DNA of 8,072 nt. It comes from Flavobacterium sp. Its GTDB lineage: Bacteria; Bacteroidota; Bacteroidia; Flavobacteriales; Flavobacteriaceae. The notes beneath the pieces are model-generated. The model ran no database searches. It was not told where the DNA came from and was given only the letters and a program-made list of their open reading frames with translations. Within the stretch, counting starts at the first letter, position 1, and every line of letters starts with the position of its first letter. The position numbers and the translations under genes were made by a program. The DNA is taken from NCBI RefSeq assembly GCF_003525665.1, contig NZ_DQDX01000149.1:4417-12488 (forward strand), given 5' to 3'. Positions 5,532 to 8,072 of the stretch are shown here, piece by piece.

Positions 5532-6170
5532 ATGTACTTCCTATCCAAAGAACTTTATTTTCCTCCAGTAGAAGAAGCTTCGTATGAAGGTATTCTTGCT
5601 GTTGGTGGCGATTTATCTGTAGAGCGATTGATGTTAGCATACAGAAATGGAATTTTTCCGTGGTTTGATGCCGAAGAACCTATACTTTGGTGGTCGCCAA
5701 GTGAACGCATGGTTGTGTATCCGCATGATTACAAAGTTTCTAAAAGCATGCGAAATATTTTAAACAGGAACATTTTTGAAGTTACGATCAACAAAGATTT
5801 CAAATCTGTTATTGAAAATTGCCAAAAGATGGAACGCAAAGGTCAAGATGGCACTTGGATTACAGATGATATTATCAAATCGTACACCGAATTACATCAA
5901 TTAGGAAAAGCAATCTCGTTTGAAGTTTGGCAAAATAACGAACTCGTTGGTGGATTGTATGGTATTGATTTAGGACATGTTTTTTGTGGAGAAAGTATGT
6001 TTTCTAAAGTTCCTAATGCGAGTAAAGTGGCTTTTGTAAAATTGGTTGAATACTTAAAAATTCGAAATTACAAATTGCTAGATTGTCAAATTCACAACGA
6101 TCATTTAGAAAAATTAGGAGCCTTTGAAATTTCCAGAAGTGCTTTTATTCGGATTTTAAAATCGGAGTAA
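5532..6170 (+). CDS. aat: Leucyl/phenylalanyl-tRNA--protein transferase
   Basis: Aat transfers Leu or Phe from charged tRNA to the N-terminus of proteins beginning with Lys or Arg, marking them for ClpS/ClpAP-type degradation by the N-end rule. The 212-residue product has all family signatures in order: GILAVGGDLS (20-29), AYRNGIFPWF (36-45), LWWSPSERMV (52-61), GTWITDDII (107-115), LVGGLYGIDLG (138-148), FCGESMFSK (151-159), NASKVA (162-167) and DCQIHNDHLEKLGA (184-197). Glu154 and Gln186 correspond to E. coli Glu156 and Gln188, used for substrate positioning and catalysis. It is somewhat shorter than the 234-residue E. coli enzyme, mainly at the ends. The ATG start places the FPP motif at 10-12 as expected. 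Its stop codon directly abuts the stop codon of the convergent DUF1275 gene. Confidence 0.97.
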   Translation: MYFLSKELYFPPVEEASYEGILAVGGDLSVERLMLAYRNGIFPWFDAEEPILWWSPSERMVVYPHDYKVSKSMRNILNRNIFEVTINKDFKSVIENCQKMERKGQDGTWITDDIIKSYTELHQLGKAISFEVWQNNELVGGLYGIDLGHVFCGESMFSKVPNASKVAFVKLVEYLKIRNYKLLDCQIHNDHLEKLGAFEISRSAFIRILKSE

Positions 6171-6890
6171 TTAATGTAAATTGGACTTTATTTTTCTTTT
6201 GGTCAGGTGATAATACACTACAATATTGTCGAAAAAGAGTGCAATTAATAAGGTTGTAGCTCCAAGAAGAAGAATTTTTAACTTGTAAGTTTCGTATAAT
6301 AATCCGCCCAAAACACATCCTATAAAGAAAAAAATGATGATTGATAAACGTAATGAAATGTTGCGTGACAACCGTTTTAATTCTACTTCCTTTTTGTAGA
6401 AAAACAGTTGCGAAAGTTCGATTCCTAAATCGGTAAATAATCCAGTTAAATGCGTTGTTCTCACTACCGATTGTGAAATATTGGTCACCAAAGCATTTTG
6501 CAATCCCATGGCAAACAATAGTAAATAAGCAATATAATTCGGATTGAAATCTTGTGAAACTCCAACAAATACTAGAATAAAAACTTCTAAAATCATTGGA
6601 AAAGCGTGCGCAATTCTTGGTTTTTTTAAGGACGCAATTTCCACGAGAAAATTGGATGTAAATGCTCCAAATAGAAAAAAGAAAATATAAATTAGAATTG
6701 TGATGGCTTTAGAATAATTTTTGAGCACAATTTCCTCGGCAAAAAAAGCAAAATGACCTGTAACATTTGTGGTTAATGTTGCAACAGATAAAACTCCAGC
6801 AATATTCACTATTCCTGCAATAAACGATAATGTAGATGCTAATCGTAAGTTGTGTGTGAAAGTTCTTCGATTGCCTTTATGACGAAACAT
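6171..6890 (-). CDS. DUF1275 (YoaK-like) integral membrane protein
   Basis: The 239-residue product is a multi-pass inner-membrane protein of the DUF1275/YoaK family, whose function is not established. Six hydrophobic segments are visible, near 14-37, 60-84, 95-112, 117-137, 180-200 and 204-225. Two internally related motifs mark the family. The first is AGIVNIAGV with TNVTGH around 25-46. The second is GLQNALVTNIS with VRTTHLTGLFTDLG around 128-155. The N-terminus is basic (RHKGNRR), which fits a cytoplasmic start. The gene ends exactly where aat ends on the other strand. Upstream, a 67-nt gap separates it from tag; this gap holds TACCTTTA, a near match to the promoter consensus, so it may be transcribed alone or with tag. 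Family assignment is good; substrate is unknown. Confidence 0.87.
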   Translation of the reverse strand: MFRHKGNRRTFTHNLRLASTLSFIAGIVNIAGVLSVATLTTNVTGHFAFFAEEIVLKNYSKAITILIYIFFFLFGAFTSNFLVEIASLKKPRIAHAFPMILEVFILVFVGVSQDFNPNYIAYLLLFAMGLQNALVTNISQSVVRTTHLTGLFTDLGIELSQLFFYKKEVELKRLSRNISLRLSIIIFFFIGCVLGGLLYETYKLKILLLGATTLLIALFFDNIVVYYHLTKRKIKSNLH

Positions 6891-6907
6891 GGTTTCTTAG
6901 TTTGTAC

Positions 6908-6915
6908 TAAAGGTA
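6908..6915 (-). promoter_or_regulatory. Possible -7 promoter box for the DUF1275 gene
   Basis: On the minus strand TACCTTTA matches TAnnTTTG except for the last base and sits 17 nt before the ATG. That is about the same spacing as the box before the flavin reductase gene. No -33 TTG was found at the usual distance. Confidence 0.35.
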
Positions 6916-6957
6916 GTGAATTTGCAGAATAATAAATGTTGATTTTGTTTTAATTTA

Positions 6958-7518
6958 TCACAGCTGTGTCCAACAATCAACCAAATGATCGTTAACCATT
7001 CCTGTAGCTTGCATGTGTGCATAAACAACCGTTGAACCTACAAATTTGAATCCGCGTTTTTTTAAGTCTTTACTTATTGCATCCGAAAGTGGTGTTGTTG
7101 ATGGAACTTCTCTTAACGATTTTCTATTGTTTTCTAATGGTTTTCCGTCTGTGAAATTCCAAATGTATTTAGAGAAACTGCCAAATTCTTTTTGCACTTC
7201 CATAAACGCAATTGCATTAGAAATGGTTCCTCTTACTTTCAATTTGTTTCTAATAATTCCGGCATCTTGAAGTAATTCTTGCACTTTTTCTTCGTCATAT
7301 TGAGCCACTTTTTTGTAATCGAAATTATCAAATGCAGTTCTGAAATTTTCTCTTTTTTTCAAAATAGTATACCAACTCAATCCTGCTTGAAAGGTTTCTA
7401 AAATTAGAAATTCAAACAATTTGTCGTCGTCATAAACTGGTTTTCCCCATTCATTATCATGATAATCTCTGTACAAATCATCTTTTTCGCACCAAGCACA
7501 ACGTAGTTTAGCGTCCAT
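6958..7518 (-). CDS. tag: DNA-3-methyladenine glycosylase I
   Basis: Tag removes 3-methyladenine from alkylated DNA to begin base-excision repair. With the ATG at 7518 the product has 186 residues, close to the 187 of E. coli Tag. The zinc ligands are all present: Cys7 and His20 at the N-terminus (RCAWC, YHDNEWG), and His178 and Cys182 at the C-terminus (NDHLVDC). Glu41 and Trp49 in LETFQAGLSW match E. coli Glu38 and Trp46 of the base-binding pocket. KKRENF, LLQDAGIIRN and KKRGFKFVGST complete the family pattern. A TTG at 7527 would add three residues and overlap the upstream gene by 8 nt. I prefer the ATG because it follows the HepT stop as TAA-A-ATG and gives the normal family length. The spacing implies translational coupling to the HepT-like gene. 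Confidence 0.95.
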   Translation of the reverse strand: MDAKLRCAWCEKDDLYRDYHDNEWGKPVYDDDKLFEFLILETFQAGLSWYTILKKRENFRTAFDNFDYKKVAQYDEEKVQELLQDAGIIRNKLKVRGTISNAIAFMEVQKEFGSFSKYIWNFTDGKPLENNRKSLREVPSTTPLSDAISKDLKKRGFKFVGSTVVYAHMQATGMVNDHLVDCWTQL

Positions 7519-7519
7519 T

Positions 7520-7861
7520 TTAATCAAAATCTTTAATGATTGTTGACAGGTCTTTTTTGAAACTTGGAATGGTTTCTAAAATAGTTTCCCATACAAAATT
7601 TAAGTCAACAGAAAAATATTCGTGAACAATAAAATTGCGCATCGATTTTGCACCACGCCAATTTACGGAAGAATATTTTTGTTTAATTTCTTCGTCAATA
7701 TTGGCAACAGCTTCACCAATTACAATGAAATTTTTAAGAATTGCATCTTGAATAATCCAGTTTTCTAGAAATTGATTTTTAGAAGTAGTTGCAGTTATCT
7801 CTTCCAATTTTTCAATAGATTCTAAAATATGCAAAAGAAAAATTTTGGTATTATTCTTCAT
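7520..7861 (-). CDS. HepT-like HEPN RNase toxin (DUF86 family)
   Basis: HepT proteins are HEPN-domain RNases that act as the toxin of MNT-HepT toxin-antitoxin pairs. The 113-residue product is all-helical and carries the family signature R-x4-H-x-Y as RNFIVHEYF (75-83), with Arg75 and His80 as predicted catalytic residues. Tyr82 is the tyrosine that MNT partners of characterised systems modify with AMP. FIVIGEAVANI (45-55) and YSSVNWRGAKSMR (63-75) are further family features. Nothing appears broken. Its start overlaps the 3' end of the MNT gene by 11 nt, the usual arrangement for this pair, and its stop lies 1 nt before the tag ATG. The function as a toxin is inferred from family and context. 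Confidence 0.9.
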   Translation of the reverse strand: MKNNTKIFLLHILESIEKLEEITATTSKNQFLENWIIQDAILKNFIVIGEAVANIDEEIKQKYSSVNWRGAKSMRNFIVHEYFSVDLNFVWETILETIPSFKKDLSTIIKDFD

Positions 7862-8072
7862 AAATATATTTTACCTCATTTAAAACGCGCTCTTTTATAA
7901 ATTTATTTAATCCGTTTTCAGAAACTAAATCTACCTTTTTTTGAAGTTTTTGTTCCAATTCAAATTGCAAATCAGAAAGTGTAAATAAGCCAATTGGGTT
8001 TTTCAATAAAAATAAAATATCAATATCGCTCGACGGAGTTTCTTCATTTCGAGCAACCGAACCAAACAAACC
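7851..8072 (-). CDS. MNT-domain nucleotidyltransferase antitoxin, 5' end outside window
   Basis: This is a minimal nucleotidyltransferase of the MNT/MntA type, predicted antitoxin of the adjacent HepT-like protein. The visible 73 residues start at the active site: FGSVAR, then the G-S-x10-D-x-D motif ending SSDIDIL, with a third acidic residue probably in KKVDLV about 30 residues later. Known partners transfer AMP to the HepT tyrosine and so silence the toxin. The reading frame stays open through the last base of the window, with Gly-Leu directly before FGSVAR. The true start therefore lies beyond 8072; roughly 20-30 N-terminal residues are missing. The TTG at 8069 is not a believable start because it would remove the first strand of the domain. 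It overlaps the HepT-like gene by 11 nt. Confidence 0.88.
   Translation of the reverse strand, partial: GLFGSVARNEETPSSDIDILFLLKNPIGLFTLSDLQFELEQKLQKKVDLVSENGLNKFIKERVLNEVKYIYEE

Noticed and set aside
6959..6968. Perfect palindrome CACAGCTGTG at the end of tag
   Set aside because: It overlaps the final codons and stop of tag, is only 10 bp, has no loop and has no second copy nearby. Chance is adequate.
7046..7270. 74-codon open frame on the plus strand
   Set aside because: It is antisense to tag, whose sequence is conserved across the whole stretch.
7519..7527. TTG start for tag at 7527
   Set aside because: It adds three residues without family support, whereas the ATG at 7518 gives the usual Tag length and a tight TAA-A-ATG junction.
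6171..8072. Possible multi-gene defence island on the right side
   Set aside because: Only the MNT-HepT pair is defence-like. Tag and the DUF1275 protein are ordinary chromosomal genes, and no nuclease, integrase or restriction gene is visible.

Overview
This window is AT-rich (estimated by eye at about one third G+C) and looks like chromosomal DNA of a Bacteroidota species, most likely Flavobacteriaceae close to Flavobacterium. The evidence is the gene families (DUF3127 protein, a secreted transglutaminase-like protein, a HisKA kinase with HQIGTPLS in the H-box), the near absence of Shine-Dalgarno sequences, TAnnTTTG-type promoter boxes upstream of several genes, and intergenic repeats that I recall from Flavobacterium genomes. 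There are twelve protein genes, one of them cut by the window edge, and no rRNA, tRNA, CRISPR array, transposase or phage gene.

Layout. Left (1-1100, + strand): greA and a HIT-family hydrolase gene, closed by a clear intrinsic terminator. Next (1102-2760, +): a secreted transglutaminase-like protein followed by an unrecognised four-helix membrane protein. Centre (2795-3943, -): a two-helix sensor histidine kinase without a response regulator beside it, divergent from a flavin reductase-like gene and a DUF3127 gene (4131-5397, +) that form a two-gene operon. Then (5532-6170, +): aat, the leucyl/phenylalanyl-tRNA--protein transferase, behind a structured A/T-rich intergenic element. Right (6171-8072, -): a DUF1275/YoaK-type membrane protein, the 3-methyladenine glycosylase tag, and a HepT-MNT pair that overlaps and runs into tag, reading leftward from beyond the window edge.

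Most of the window is housekeeping: transcript cleavage (GreA), N-end rule tagging (Aat), base-excision repair (Tag) and nucleotide hydrolysis (HIT). The accessory element is the MNT-HepT toxin-antitoxin pair, whose junctions suggest co-transcription with tag. The most thought-provoking single protein is the DUF3127 protein. It is a small presumed OB-fold protein with a Pro/Ala/Gln linker and a terminal DDLPF, the same architecture as the protein-docking tail of single-stranded-DNA-binding proteins. I see no clear sign of a wholly new multi-gene system. The remaining points of interest are non-coding: a terminator-like hairpin between two divergent genes, a long imperfect inverted repeat before aat, and a convergent gene pair with no spacer at all.
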